This document shows, piece after piece, positions 33,775 to 42,951 of a stretch of DNA of 44,008 nucleotides. Position 1 is the first letter of the stretch; the number at the start of each line of letters is the position of its first letter. Position numbers and translations under genes: made by a program. The notes below the pieces were generated by a model. That model saw only the letters and a list, made by a program, of their open reading frames with translations. It searched no databases and was not told the origin of the DNA. This DNA comes from Candidatus Synechococcus spongiarum (GTDB taxonomy: Bacteria; Cyanobacteriota; Cyanobacteriia; PCC-6307; Cyanobiaceae), in the NCBI RefSeq assembly GCF_900047545.1, contig NZ_FITM01000145.1, positions 1-44,008 on the forward strand, written 5' to 3'.

Positions 33775-34488
33775 TCAAAGCGCTCCAGCGGCCGGGAGCA
33801 AGGTGAGGGTCTCGATGCGCTGCCTTGGGGGCTGTTCTGCCAACTGGAGGAGAGCATGAGCAACATGTTCTGGATCCAGCATGGCACGGCGATCCAGGTC
33901 AACGTGGACGGTTGGGGTGTCCCACAGGGGCGTATTAACCGCACCCAGGGTGACGGTTGTGACGCGAATGTCTCGGGATGCCTCCTCCAGGGCCAGGAAG
34001 CGACTGAAAGCCGCCAGGGCCGCCTTGGTCATGCCGTAGCCTCCCCACTCCGGGAAAGCATGGTCGGCAGCATGGCTGCCAATGTTGATGATCAAGCCAC
34101 CTCCCGCCGAGCGCATCCCCGGCAGCACCACCTGGGTCACCTGCAGCACACTGGTGAGGTTGAGTTGCACCAGCCACTGCCAGTCCTGGAGGGACATGGT
34201 GGCCAGGGGAGCCGTGTAGCCGGCCCCGGCATTATTGATCAACACCCCGGGAGGTCCCCCTGCAGCCAGGAGTGTCTCCACACTGGTCGGGATGTCTTCC
34301 GCCTTGCTCAAATCCACCATGGCCCAGTGAACTACGGCGCCCTGGCTCCGCAACTCGCTGGCCAGGGCGTCCAACGCGGGACCGTCACGGGCCAGGAGTT
34401 GTAATGCCCAACCCCGGGCTGCAAAGCAGCGGGCTGTGGCAGCGCCAATTCCTCGGGAGGCGCCTGTGATCAGGGCAGAGCGGCGCAT
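33775..34488 (-). CDS. Short-chain dehydrogenase/reductase
   Basis: A classical SDR of 237 residues: TGASRGIG cofactor loop, LINNAGAGYTAPL, the active-site serine in INIGSHAADHA, and the catalytic pair in YGMTKAALAAF. Substrate is unknown. The ATG at 34488 (MRRSALITGASRG) is chosen because SDRs start close to the cofactor loop; a further upstream ATG at 34560 would add 24 hydrophobic and serine-rich residues. It lies between accA and folE on the same strand, as in many marine Synechococcus. The position beside fatty-acid genes suggests, without proving, a lipid-related reductase. Confidence 0.9.
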   Translation of the reverse strand: MRRSALITGASRGIGAATARCFAARGWALQLLARDGPALDALASELRSQGAVVHWAMVDLSKAEDIPTSVETLLAAGGPPGVLINNAGAGYTAPLATMSLQDWQWLVQLNLTSVLQVTQVVLPGMRSAGGGLIINIGSHAADHAFPEWGGYGMTKAALAAFSRFLALEEASRDIRVTTVTLGAVNTPLWDTPTVHVDLDRRAMLDPEHVAHALLQLAEQPPRQRIETLTLLPAAGAL

Positions 34489-34569
34489 CGACGACGAGGA
34501 TGAGGTGGGTAATGTCAGAGGGACGCGTGCAAGGGAAGCAATGATCCCCAACAGGATCATTACAAGACT

Positions 34570-35556
34570 TTAAGGGATGGCGTCGTCGCCTGTCTCCAGC
34601 ACCCGGCCCATGCGGCGGAACTTTTCATAGCGACGCTCCAAAAGCTCTTCCGGGCCGAGGGCCTGCAACACCTTGAGGTGGCGGAGAATCACCTCCTTGA
34701 GGGCCGCCACCGCCTGTTTGGGGAAGGCGTGGTTCCCCCCCAGGGGCTCAGGGATCACCTCATCCACCAGTTCCAAGTCTCGCAACTGCCGGGCGGTGAT
34801 CTGCAGGGCCTGGGCGGCGTCAGCAGCCTTTTTTGCATCCTTCCAGAGGATGGCGGCGCAGGCCTCGGGGCTGGCCACGGTGTAGATGCTGTACTCGAAC
34901 ATCATCAGGTGGTCCACAATGCCGATCCCCAAGGCGCCGCCCGAGCCACCCTCACCGATGACGCAGCCGAGGATGGGCACCCGCAGGGCAAACATTTCCC
35001 GCAGGTTGGCCGCAATGGCCTCCCCCTGTCCCTGTTCTTCCGCCTTGAGGCCCGCATAGGCTCCGGAGGTGTCGATGAACATGAGTAGGGGCAACTGAAA
35101 ACGGTTCCCATGGCGCATGAGTCGCAGGGCCTTGCGGTAGCCCCCCGGGGATGCCATGCCAAAGTTGCGGGCCATTTTTTCCTTGGTGTCCCGCCCCTTT
35201 TGATGGCCCATCAGCAACAGGGGGACACCGTCAATGGTGCCGACACCGCCTACCAGGGCGGTGTCGTCGTTGCCGCAGCGATCCCCATGGAGTTCATACC
35301 AAGTGTCGCACAGGGTTTCGATGTAGTTGAGGGTGTTGGGACGCTGGGGATGGCGGGCCACCTGAATCACCTGGGACGGGGTGAGATTGGCGTAGATCTC
35401 CTGCCGTCGCTTGGCCACCAGTTGTTCCAGTTGCTCCACCTGTTGACTCACGTCCAGATCACTGTTTTCCGAGTCGAGGCGAATCTGCTGGATTTTGGCC
35501 TCCAAATCCGCCAGGGGCCGCTCGAAGTCCAGGACATGTTGGCTTGATTTGGCCAT
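34570..35556 (-). CDS. accA: Acetyl-CoA carboxylase carboxyltransferase subunit alpha
   Basis: Half of the carboxyltransferase that makes malonyl-CoA, the entry to fatty-acid synthesis. The 328-residue protein has an N-terminal coiled region ([16 protein letters not shown]), [59 protein letters not shown] and [20 protein letters not shown], all hallmarks. It begins nine bases after the acyl-ACP reductase gene. The pairing of a fatty-acid initiator with the aar/ado alkane genes is a conserved cyanobacterial arrangement. Confidence 0.97.
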   Translation of the reverse strand: MAKSSQHVLDFERPLADLEAKIQQIRLDSENSDLDVSQQVEQLEQLVAKRRQEIYANLTPSQVIQVARHPQRPNTLNYIETLCDTWYELHGDRCGNDDTALVGGVGTIDGVPLLLMGHQKGRDTKEKMARNFGMASPGGYRKALRLMRHGNRFQLPLLMFIDTSGAYAGLKAEEQGQGEAIAANLREMFALRVPILGCVIGEGGSGGALGIGIVDHLMMFEYSIYTVASPEACAAILWKDAKKAADAAQALQITARQLRDLELVDEVIPEPLGGNHAFPKQAVAALKEVILRHLKVLQALGPEELLERRYEKFRRMGRVLETGDDAIP

Positions 35557-35564
35557 GACAGCAC

Positions 35565-36617
35565 TCAGGAGATGGAAAGCGCGGGAGCCGTCACCAGATC
35601 ACTCAGGCCCAAGGCCCGGAAGCCATGGCGCACGGATGCCTGACCAATTTTCTCCATGGCCACCAGGCTGATGTTGTTGCGCCCCCAACTGAAGTTGGTG
35701 TGCCAGCCTTCAAACTCCAGCAACATGGCCTCCGCAAAGCAGGCAAACATCTGGCGATTCGGGCGCTCCATTTCGGCAATCTGCATCATGTGCCAGCCAA
35801 TATCGCGCCAGAACTCCACAATGCCTCCTTTCAGCACATGGAGGTGGGGGGCGTGGATGCGGGTGTCCAGATTTTTCGGGTAGCCCCCGTCCACCATCAA
35901 GCAGGGACGCCGCAGGGTGTTGGTGTTGACCTCCACGTTTTTGGGCAGGCTGGCCACCCACACCACCACGTCCGCTTGTGGCAGAGCTTCCTCCAGTTGC
36001 AGGATGTTGCCGCCAGCCAACTCCTGCTGGAGCGTCTCCAGCCGTCCCTGGTGACGGGCCACCAGCAACAACTCCTTCACACCGGTGTGCTGCTTGAGCC
36101 AACGGCAGACGGCGCTGCCGATGTCCCCGGTGGCGCCCACCACGGCCACCACGGCCTTTTCCAGGGCAATGCCCAGGCGCGGCGCATTGTCTTCCACCTG
36201 TCGGCAAATGATCCAAGCGGTGTGGGTGTTGCCGGTGGTAAAGCGTTGCCACTCCAGCATGGTGGAGCGCACCTTCTGAAAGCGGGCCAAGTCGAAGTTT
36301 TCAAAGATAATGGAGGTGAACCCCCCCAGGGCCGTGACACTGAACCCGTTTTTCTGGGCATAGGCCATGGCGTTCTGCACCTTGCGGGCCGCCGTTTTGA
36401 AGCGGGCCGGCAACATCTCCGGCAAGAAGCAGGAGTCGATGTAGCCGCCTGTGATCTCCTTGCCCGTCGGGCTTTTCACGGTGAAGGTCTCCAGCAACTG
36501 TGGGGGGGTGCTGCACCAAGTGTCCAGATCCCCCTTGGCGTGCTCCATATAGCCCAACTCCTCTGCCCGTTTCCTGGCCACAGCAAAGCTGGTGGAGTGA
36601 CCGATCAGTCCAAACAT
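35565..36617 (-). CDS. aar: Long-chain acyl-[acyl-carrier-protein] reductase (AAR)
   Basis: Reduces fatty acyl-ACP to fatty aldehyde with NADPH, the first step of cyanobacterial alkane synthesis. The 350-residue protein begins [11 protein letters not shown], the AAR N-terminus, and has the cofactor loop [16 protein letters not shown]. Further conserved parts are [26 protein letters not shown] and [11 protein letters not shown]. It lies 32 bases downstream of ado. The C-terminal part is close in length to known AARs (about 340 residues), so the gene looks intact. Confidence 0.97.
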   Translation of the reverse strand: MFGLIGHSTSFAVARKRAEELGYMEHAKGDLDTWCSTPPQLLETFTVKSPTGKEITGGYIDSCFLPEMLPARFKTAARKVQNAMAYAQKNGFSVTALGGFTSIIFENFDLARFQKVRSTMLEWQRFTTGNTHTAWIICRQVEDNAPRLGIALEKAVVAVVGATGDIGSAVCRWLKQHTGVKELLLVARHQGRLETLQQELAGGNILQLEEALPQADVVVWVASLPKNVEVNTNTLRRPCLMVDGGYPKNLDTRIHAPHLHVLKGGIVEFWRDIGWHMMQIAEMERPNRQMFACFAEAMLLEFEGWHTNFSWGRNNISLVAMEKIGQASVRHGFRALGLSDLVTAPALSIS

Positions 36618-36649
36618 GTACAGTTTTAATCTGTGGGAAACCTAAAGCC

Positions 36650-37381
36650 TCAGCCGAGCCCCTGGGCGCTCATCCTGATGATCTCCCGGGTGGTGAAGCC
36701 CACATCGCTGAGGGCCTCCTGGTAGCCGATCAAGAAGTCTTCAATCAGGTTTTCCTTCTCCATCCGCAGTTGGGCGGCATCGGTCTCCACGGTGTTGAGC
36801 ATGGTTTTGATGAGGGGAAGGTTGGCCTTATTTGCTGTCATGAGTTCCTCCTTCACCTGGTCGAAGTGGGCCTTGAGCCACGCTTGACCGTAGTTGAGGT
36901 GAAGATATTCGTCCTTCACCACCGCTTCGGTCACCCGGCGGGCAAAAGGGTCGGCCACGGGGATATAGATGTGATAGGCGGAAATGGAGAAGGCCTCAAT
37001 CAGAATGGCTTGAATCAACAGACAGGTGGGCACCTTGCCTTCGGCCAGGGCCGCCTGGAAGTTGTTCCGCAGGGGCGCAAAAAAGTCCTTGGCAAAGTCC
37101 ATATCGGGCGTCACCTTCAAGTTCTTGCCACAGGCCTGGAAGCCGCGCATGTGCTTCAGTTCCATGAGGGCCAACCGCCCCAACTCCTCGGCCTGCTCCG
37201 GCACCAGGGTGCCAAGGGCCTTGTAGTTGTCGCAGGCCTCCTGCTCCCCCTCAATCACGATGCCGTTGATGCGGCTGTAGGCGTCCTTGTAGGCTGCTGA
37301 CGTGAAGTCGGGCAAGGAGGCAACCAGGCCGGTTGTGGGGGCGGAGAGATTAGGACTAGGCGCAGTGGCGGGAGTTGACAT
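36650..37381 (-). CDS. ado: Aldehyde-deformylating oxygenase (ADO)
   Basis: Di-iron ferritin-like enzyme that turns fatty aldehyde into a C(n-1) alkane plus formate. In the 243-residue product the six ligands fit the known spacing: Glu46 in EGEQEA, Glu74 and His77 in ELKHMRGF, Glu129 in [13 protein letters not shown], Glu158 and His161 in DEYLHLNYG. The N-terminus ([18 protein letters not shown]) is a short variable tail. First gene of the ado-aar-accA-SDR-folE run; its promoter should lie in the short gap before the creatininase-family gene. Confidence 0.97.
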   Translation of the reverse strand: MSTPATAPSPNLSAPTTGLVASLPDFTSAAYKDAYSRINGIVIEGEQEACDNYKALGTLVPEQAEELGRLALMELKHMRGFQACGKNLKVTPDMDFAKDFFAPLRNNFQAALAEGKVPTCLLIQAILIEAFSISAYHIYIPVADPFARRVTEAVVKDEYLHLNYGQAWLKAHFDQVKEELMTANKANLPLIKTMLNTVETDAAQLRMEKENLIEDFLIGYQEALSDVGFTTREIIRMSAQGLG

Positions 37382-37405
37382 GAATTGTGGTGCGTTGTGA
37401 TGGGT

Positions 37406-38218
37406 TTATACTCTATCCGAAGACTCAGCCGCTCCCCGGGGCGGCCATGAACTGCCCAGTAGCGTGGTGAATGTTGTGATCCACCCCTGCACCAGCTTTT
37501 GATTCAGGGCAGCCCCCAAGGACGCAGTGGCCCCATGGGGGCTGCCCACGGTCCCTGATCGACTCAGGGCCTTTGTGGTCCAGGCGCTGGGGCAGCGTCC
37601 CTCCAGGGACAGGCCGGCCGGCGGTGGGGGCGGCGGTTCGGCAACGGCTTGGTGAAGCTGCACCAGGTTTGGTGCCATGTAAAGCATCAGGCTGGTTTCC
37701 GCCAGGCCGGCATGGAGATCTTCACGGCGCTCAGGCTCCGGAACCAGGTCCATCACCCCGTCCACATCCCAGAGAAACCAGGCATGGACACCCAGTTGGG
37801 GATGGCGTCCGTGGACCTGCCGCGCCGCCACGTCCAGAAGACTGATCTGGCCCCCATGGCCGTTGAAGAGCACCAGCCGCTGGAAGCCTGAGCGGGCTAA
37901 CGGTTCCGCAATGGCCTCCACCTGGGCCAGCATCACCTCTGCCGGCTGGGTGAAGCTCACCCCAAAGCGCCGGTGCTCCGGCGCAAAGCCCAGACTTTGC
38001 AGCGGCAGGGACCAAATGGGCAGCTGGTGAGGTAGAGCTTGCAGCACCTGGTGGAGCACCTGCTCCGCAAAAAAGCCGTCGGTCCCCAACGGCAAATGGG
38101 GACCGTGTTGCTCCAGGCTACCCCAGGGCACCACGACGGTGCTGCCGTCACAGGCAGCGGCTCGCTTCGCCTCCGGCCAACTCAGGTGGTGGAGACCACG
38201 GTGCTGCTCAGGATTCAT
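37406..38218 (-). CDS. Creatininase family metalloamidase
   Basis: A 270-residue protein of the creatininase/FAPy-deformylase-type amidase family. Metal and catalytic motifs are WGSLEQHGPHLPLGTDGFFA (glutamate, histidine, aspartate), FAPEHRRFGVSF, LFNGHGGQISLLD and the later GLAETSLML. A proline run (PPPPPPAG) occurs in the C-terminal third, a local oddity. In-frame ATGs at 38251 and 38218 are possible; the one at 38218 gives the usual N-terminus MNPEQHRGLHHLSWPEA and avoids touching the oppositely oriented S1 gene. Substrate unknown. Confidence 0.86.
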   Translation of the reverse strand: MNPEQHRGLHHLSWPEAKRAAACDGSTVVVPWGSLEQHGPHLPLGTDGFFAEQVLHQVLQALPHQLPIWSLPLQSLGFAPEHRRFGVSFTQPAEVMLAQVEAIAEPLARSGFQRLVLFNGHGGQISLLDVAARQVHGRHPQLGVHAWFLWDVDGVMDLVPEPERREDLHAGLAETSLMLYMAPNLVQLHQAVAEPPPPPPAGLSLEGRCPSAWTTKALSRSGTVGSPHGATASLGAALNQKLVQGWITTFTTLLGSSWPPRGAAESSDRV

Positions 38219-38276
38219 GGGCAGACTAACGATCAGGGGTAATCGGTCCATAATGCCCCCAGCCCACCCATTGCCG

Positions 38277-39413
38277 ATGAAGGCGAAAGACGTCAAACGC
38301 CCCACCGACAGAGACATCGGTCTCTCAATCCTCAAAATCAACAAATCCGAGGTGCGGCAGCGGACTAAGGACGGCTCACCACCAACAGAAGGGCCGCCCC
38401 CGTCGCCTGTGGGTCTTGATGGGCCGCTGGATCCGGTGTTGGAAAGCGCTGCGGGCCTGCCGTCCTACACGCCCCGCAGCGTGGATGATGTTGACTTTGA
38501 TGAAGAAGCCTTCCAATCGGCCCTGGCTGACAGCGCCAGCGGCGGCGCCAAAGGGGAGGAGGTATGTGGCACGGTGATTAGCCACGAAAGTGACGGTGTC
38601 TATGTGGATATCGAGGGCAAGGCCCCTGGCTGGCTGCCCAGGCAGGAGTGTGGTTTCGGAGTCATCACCGACATGGCGGCCCAGTTCCCCCAAGGGAAGC
38701 AACTGAAGGTGCTGGTGACGGGTGAGCAGAACGCCGAAGGCATGGTCACCGTCAGTTGCCGGGCCCTCATGGTGCGGGACAGTTGGACAACCGTGACGCG
38801 GCTCGCCCAGGAGGCTGCCGTGGTGCAAGTCGTCATCAGCGGCTTCAACCGTGGTGGCTGCACCTGCACCGTGGAGGGTCTACGGGGGTTTATTCCCCGC
38901 TCGCAACTGGTGGACGGGGACAACCACAATGCACTGGTGGGCAAAACCCTTGGGGTCACCGTTCTTGAGGCCAACCCCAAGACCTCCAAGCTGGTGCTCT
39001 CGGAGAAGCAGGCATCCCGTACCCGGCGCTTTGCCCAGTTGAACGTGGGGGATTTGGTGACGGGTCAAATCAGTGGTCTGAAGCGGTTTGGCTATTTCGT
39101 GGACCTGGGACCCATCAGTGGCCTGCTGCATCAGCGCTGCATCAGTGCCGGCCATATCCGCGATTTACGGGAGGTGTTCAGCATGGGGGAGACCATCTCC
39201 GCCCTGGTGACGGACATTGACGCTGCCCGTGGTCGCATCGCCCTCAATACGGCGCTGCTGGAAAACCTGCCCGGTGAACTGCTGGTGGCCAAAGCTGAGG
39301 TGATGGGCCAGGCGGAGCAGCGGGCCGAGCGGGCGCGGGCTGCCCTGTTTCAGGAGCAGGAGCGTCAGCAGAAGCCACAGGCACCGTTATCCGGAGATGA
39401 CAGCAGACCATGA
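38277..39413 (+). CDS. S1 RNA-binding domain protein (ribosomal protein S1 homologue)
   Basis: A 378-residue protein with three S1 motifs: GTVISHESDGVYVDIEGKAPG (first), VQVVISGFNRGGCTCTVEGLRGFIP (second) and GDLVTGQISGLKRFGYFVDLGPISG (third). A low-complexity charged N-terminus of about 80 residues and a Glu/Gln-rich tail flank them. Picocyanobacteria carry a second S1-like protein of this size (often called Rps1b or Nbp1) besides the main S1, so this is probably that paralogue. Start uncertain: ATGs at 38253 and 38277, both before the RPTDRDIGLS stretch. It overlaps the next gene as ATGA. Confidence 0.85.
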   Translation: MKAKDVKRPTDRDIGLSILKINKSEVRQRTKDGSPPTEGPPPSPVGLDGPLDPVLESAAGLPSYTPRSVDDVDFDEEAFQSALADSASGGAKGEEVCGTVISHESDGVYVDIEGKAPGWLPRQECGFGVITDMAAQFPQGKQLKVLVTGEQNAEGMVTVSCRALMVRDSWTTVTRLAQEAAVVQVVISGFNRGGCTCTVEGLRGFIPRSQLVDGDNHNALVGKTLGVTVLEANPKTSKLVLSEKQASRTRRFAQLNVGDLVTGQISGLKRFGYFVDLGPISGLLHQRCISAGHIRDLREVFSMGETISALVTDIDAARGRIALNTALLENLPGELLVAKAEVMGQAEQRAERARAALFQEQERQQKPQAPLSGDDSRP

Positions 39414-40273
39414 GTGACTGGGAGGTGGATTTTTACAGCCGTCCACTGTTGGATCCGGACGGCCGCAAGCGCTGGGAACTGCTGGTGTGTGACACGCCGG
39501 CAATGGACACCCCACCCCAAACGGGTTTTCGTTTCCGTAGAGCCTGCCCGGCGGACCAGGTGAACTCCCTTTGGCTGGGAGAGGCCCTGGAGCAGGCTCT
39601 GGACGAGGCGGAAGCTGGCGGCCACAGCCGCCCACGGCGATTGCGATGTTGGCGCCAGGCCATGGTGGCCATGGTGCAGCGGGCCTCCGAACCCCTTGGT
39701 GTGGCGGTGGTGCCAAGCCGCCGTTGCTACGCCTTGATTGACTGGCTCCAGGAACGGCAGCGCACGGTCTATCCCCGGCAGGACGGCTATCTGGCCGGCC
39801 CAAGGGCTGCCCCCATGCCAACAACACCTGCACCCACCAAGCCCCTGCCCGATGCCGCCAGAGGCGACGCTTGGGAATGGGCATCCTTGCCGTTGACCAG
39901 CTTGAGGGAGGCTGGTGGCTGGCCGGTGGACTTTTCGGGTCTCATGTCTTTGCCCGCCCCAGTGGAACCGGGGGCCACCATACCCGGTGTGCGCCTCTTC
40001 GCCGGAGACCGGGCCCTGGCCGTGGCGGGATGGGTGGCAGGGTTGGAGCCCCTGAAGTTAGCCGTCAGCGACAACTGCCTGCTGCTGGAGGCCGGTCTGG
40101 ATCAACGCTGGCTCCTGGGCCGCCTGGACCCCGGCGAGGCCAAAGCCGCTGCCACCACGCTGGCAGAGTCCTGTCAGTCCACGGCCGGCCTACAGTTTCT
40201 GTCCGTGCAAAATACCTCCCAAACGCAGCACCTTGCCGGCTTTTGGCTTCTCCGCGACCAGATCCTGCCCTGA
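39410..40273 (+). CDS. Tab2/Atab2 family RNA-binding protein
   Basis: A 287-residue protein of the cyanobacteria/chloroplast Tab2 family, seen in WEVDFYSRPLLDPDGRKRWELLVCD at the N-terminus, ERQRTVYPRQDGY in the middle and the C-terminal LLRDQILP. In Chlamydomonas TAB2 binds the psaB leader and is needed for its translation; in plants ATAB2 supports both photosystems. The cyanobacterial role is inferred from these. It is translationally coupled to the S1-domain gene upstream (ATGA) and to pgeF downstream (TGATG), an arrangement that fits a translation-related unit. Confidence 0.88.
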   Translation: MSDWEVDFYSRPLLDPDGRKRWELLVCDTPAMDTPPQTGFRFRRACPADQVNSLWLGEALEQALDEAEAGGHSRPRRLRCWRQAMVAMVQRASEPLGVAVVPSRRCYALIDWLQERQRTVYPRQDGYLAGPRAAPMPTTPAPTKPLPDAARGDAWEWASLPLTSLREAGGWPVDFSGLMSLPAPVEPGATIPGVRLFAGDRALAVAGWVAGLEPLKLAVSDNCLLLEAGLDQRWLLGRLDPGEAKAAATTLAESCQSTAGLQFLSVQNTSQTQHLAGFWLLRDQILP

Positions 40274-41100
40274 TGGCTGATCCCCCCTCTGCGCCCTTTG
40301 CAGACTGGCCAGATTCCACCTTCAACACTCTCAGTGGTTGGACCTGGGTGGGCTGCTACGGGGGCTATCTACTGCAATGCGATGCCCTGAAAGACTTTGC
40401 CCATGGGTTCTTTACGCGCCATTGGTCAGGCCGCGGACCGGCGGAGTTGGCGGGCTACCTGAGCCCCGGCCTCACGGTTCATCGCCTGCGCCAGGTGCAT
40501 GGCGGCGCAGTGGTGACGGCCCGTGATGCGGTGGCTCCCCCCTGGCCGGAGGCGGATGGGCTCATCAGTACTGCAGGGGGGCAAAGCCTCTGGGTGTGCG
40601 GGGCGGATTGCACACCGGTGCTGCTGGCGGATCCCAGGACAGGGCATGTGGCGGTCTGTCATGGGGGTTGGCGCAGCCTAGCCGCCGGGGTGCTGGCCGC
40701 TGCCGTGGAACGGCTCATGGTCCAGGGGATGGAGCCTGCCACGCTGCAGGTGGCCCTGGGTCCAGCCGTTTCCGGCCCCTGCTATCAGGTGGAGCGCTCC
40801 GTGAGCAGCAAGGTGGCTGCCCCACTCCACGGGGATGGATGGCAACGGCTCCTGGCGGCTGGCCATGTGACGCCCGACCCCCAGCACAGTGACCAACAAC
40901 CCCTGCAGGATCACCTGGATATTCGCGGAGCAGCTGCCTTGCAGCTTCAGGATTCAGGCATTCTGGCCAGCGCCATTCACACCTGCCCCTACTGCACCTT
41001 CCGTGAGGCAAAGCTGTTCCACAGTTGGCGACGGGATCAACGCAAGGCGGTGCAATGGAGCGGCATTGCGGGTCAGGCCATGGCCGGAGGGACCGGCTAG
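40273..41100 (+). CDS. pgeF: PgeF/YfiH family polyphenol oxidase (laccase domain, COG1496)
   Basis: A 275-residue protein of the YfiH group. Family members act as purine nucleoside phosphorylase/adenosine deaminase-like enzymes, and the E. coli member edits peptidoglycan precursors. Motifs: FFTRHWSG, RLRQVHGG, GADCTPVLLADP, CHGGWRSLAAGV, GPAVSGPCYQV and HTCPYCTFREAKLFHSWRRD; the histidines and cysteine of the second to fourth motifs form the zinc site. The ATG at 40273 overlaps the Tab2 stop, which fixes the start. Confidence 0.9.
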   Translation: MADPPSAPFADWPDSTFNTLSGWTWVGCYGGYLLQCDALKDFAHGFFTRHWSGRGPAELAGYLSPGLTVHRLRQVHGGAVVTARDAVAPPWPEADGLISTAGGQSLWVCGADCTPVLLADPRTGHVAVCHGGWRSLAAGVLAAAVERLMVQGMEPATLQVALGPAVSGPCYQVERSVSSKVAAPLHGDGWQRLLAAGHVTPDPQHSDQQPLQDHLDIRGAAALQLQDSGILASAIHTCPYCTFREAKLFHSWRRDQRKAVQWSGIAGQAMAGGTG

Positions 41101-41125
41101 GCTCAACCGGAACAACCAGCCGCCG

Positions 41126-41407
41126 TCAGGGGCTGGGGAAGGGGATGGCATCGGTCCAGGGATAGATGTCCACCTGGGTCCAAATGCCCTGTGCCCAGTA
41201 GATATCCCCCTTCACCAGGGCCTCCACCTCTTCCTGGGACGGGGCCTCATAGACGCCAAACACATGGGTGCTCCCTGCGGTGGGACCCAGGGTCAGCAGC
41301 ACCCCCCTGGCGTACTGCTCCCGTAGCCCCGCCAAGTGCTGCTCCCGATAGGGGGTCCGTTTGGTGAGGGCATCTGCACAGTAGCGGCCCCAGAGCACGA
41401 ATTTCAT
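41126..41407 (-). CDS. YciI family protein
   Basis: Small ferredoxin-fold protein of 93 residues. It has the YciI pattern: REQHLAGLREQYARGVLLTLGP, FGVYEAPSQEEVEALVKGD and PFPSP at the end. The histidine in REQHLAGL matches the conserved active-site-like His of the family. Function unknown; some relatives are dehalogenase- or isomerase-like. It lies 48 bases downstream of trpA on the same strand and is convergent with pgeF. Confidence 0.85.
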   Translation of the reverse strand: MKFVLWGRYCADALTKRTPYREQHLAGLREQYARGVLLTLGPTAGSTHVFGVYEAPSQEEVEALVKGDIYWAQGIWTQVDIYPWTDAIPFPSP

Positions 41408-41455
41408 GGCCCATGACGGATACGCCTCCTCCCATTCTTTACGTGTACTGGCCCC

Positions 41456-42298
41456 TCAGGTGATGGACACAGGGGAATCCAACCCCCGGCGCAACTCGGC
41501 GCAGAACGCCCCCACCACCGTGGCTGGAGGGTCGGATGGGCCGGCCGCAGCAATGCGCTTTACAAAAGCGCTGCCCACAATGGCCCCGTCACTGCCCCAG
41601 AGGCGCACCTGCCATGCCTGGGCGGCAGTGGAAATTCCGAAGCCCACGGCCACTGGTTGTCGGGCCAGGGATTTGAGTTGGCCAACCAGGGATGCCACCC
41701 GCTGGTCCATCTGCTCGCGGGTCCCTGTCACCCCTGTCACGCTCACCAGATAGATAAAGCCGCGGCTGGTCCGGGCAATCCGGGCCATGCGTTGGGGGGA
41801 CGTGGTGGGCGCCACCAACAGCACCATGTCCAGCCCGGCAGCCGCCACCATGGGGGACAGGCGTTGCGCCTCCTCAAGGGGGAGATCCGGCACCACCAAC
41901 CCCGCTGCGCCCACGGCGGCTGCACGGTCACAGAAGGTGTCTACCCCCATGTTGAGCAAGGGGTTGGCATAGGTGAACAGCACCACGGGCATGTGTAACT
42001 GCCCACGCAGACCCGCCAGCATGTCCAGCACACCCCCACAGGTGGCGCCCGCTGCCAAGGCCCGTCCAGCCGCGGCCTGAATCACCGGACCATCCGCCAG
42101 GGGATCGCTGTAGGGAATGCCCAATTCCACCAGATCAGCCCCCTGGTCCTGCAAGGCCAGCAGGCAGGCCGCTGTGGTGTCCAGGTCCGGATCACCAGCC
42201 ATCAAAAAGGGCATCAAGGCGCAACGCCCCTGTTGGGCCAGGGTGGCAAAGCGGGCGCCGATGGCACTGGGTTCAGGCGAAGCGGGATTGCAGACCAT
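41456..42298 (-). CDS. trpA: Tryptophan synthase alpha subunit
   Basis: Cleaves indole-3-glycerol phosphate to indole and glyceraldehyde 3-phosphate. The 280-residue barrel has [14 protein letters not shown], the catalytic glutamate in [21 protein letters not shown], the catalytic aspartate in [20 protein letters not shown] and the phosphate loop [12 protein letters not shown] followed by GAIVGSAFV. The ATG at 42298 is used; a GTG one codon upstream is possible. It follows ndhL and the DUF3007 gene on the same strand, a familiar cyanobacterial order. Confidence 0.97.
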   Translation of the reverse strand: MVCNPASPEPSAIGARFATLAQQGRCALMPFLMAGDPDLDTTAACLLALQDQGADLVELGIPYSDPLADGPVIQAAAGRALAAGATCGGVLDMLAGLRGQLHMPVVLFTYANPLLNMGVDTFCDRAAAVGAAGLVVPDLPLEEAQRLSPMVAAAGLDMVLLVAPTTSPQRMARIARTSRGFIYLVSVTGVTGTREQMDQRVASLVGQLKSLARQPVAVGFGISTAAQAWQVRLWGSDGAIVGSAFVKRIAAAGPSDPPATVVGAFCAELRRGLDSPVSIT

Positions 42299-42310
42299 CA
42301 CTTAACTCAT

Positions 42311-42661
42311 TCACTCAGCCGTTTGCCGGCTCGACGCGTCGCCAGACTCAGGGGCGGTGGAGGACAACAACTCCTGCTGCTCCGTTTCACTCAGGGCTTC
42401 AAAGCGTCGCAGCAATTCCTCGTCCGTGGCCTGATCGTAGCGCTGGCGGTAGTGCCTGCGCATTTGCATGAAGGTCATGTCGCCCCGCACAACCCGCCAG
42501 CCATAGCTGGCCACCCAGAGGATCACCACCAGCACCAGCAGGGCGGTGGACACCAATCCTGCGTTGAGTTCACCAAAGCCCGCCCATTGCAACACCTGGG
42601 GAAGCATCCCGCCAACAGCCAACAAGGCCAGGCCCAGCAGAAGCACGTGCCCTTTGGTCAT
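42311..42661 (-). CDS. DUF3007 family membrane protein
   Basis: A 116-residue protein with two predicted spans (about 5-25 and 35-55) and a hydrophilic C-terminus that includes MTFMQMRRHYRQRYDQATDEELLRRFEALS, characteristic of the DUF3007 family of cyanobacteria and chloroplasts. Function unknown. Its ATG overlaps the ndhL stop (ATGA), which implies co-translation with the NDH-1 subunit and hints at a link to that complex. Confidence 0.82.
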   Translation of the reverse strand: MTKGHVLLLGLALLAVGGMLPQVLQWAGFGELNAGLVSTALLVLVVILWVASYGWRVVRGDMTFMQMRRHYRQRYDQATDEELLRRFEALSETEQQELLSSTAPESGDASSRQTAE

Positions 42662-42894
42662 GGCTTGTCATAGCGTCCCGCAGGACGTAAATTCACGAAG
42701 GGGGACAGCAGAATCAACCCCGGAAACAAAAGAAACACCAGTCCATAGCTTAGCAACCGCTCCACTTTGCCCATCCCGTGCCAACGTCGGTGGAGCCAGG
42801 CCATCAAGGCGCCAGGGGCCAGGACCAGATAGGTCACCCCCAGAACGCCAACCAGTCCCAGAAGCAGCAGGGTGTTGAATGATGGCATGGGCAT
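42658..42894 (-). CDS. ndhL: NAD(P)H-quinone oxidoreductase subunit L
   Basis: Small membrane subunit of cyanobacterial NDH-1 that helps ferredoxin-driven electron entry in cyclic electron flow and CO2 uptake. The 78-residue product has two spans (TLLLLGLVGVLGVTYLVLAP and LLSYGLVFLLFPGLILLSPF), with WLHRRWHGMGKVERLL between them and the typical ending FVNLRPAGRYDKP. ATGs at 42894 and 42888 both fit; longer starts run into the tRNA-like gene and are unlikely. Confidence 0.9.
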   Translation of the reverse strand: MPMPSFNTLLLLGLVGVLGVTYLVLAPGALMAWLHRRWHGMGKVERLLSYGLVFLLFPGLILLSPFVNLRPAGRYDKP

Positions 42895-42951
42895 GGGTCT
42901 ACCAGCGGAGGGGTCACAGAGATTCAAAATACCGTACGTGGCGGGAAACCA

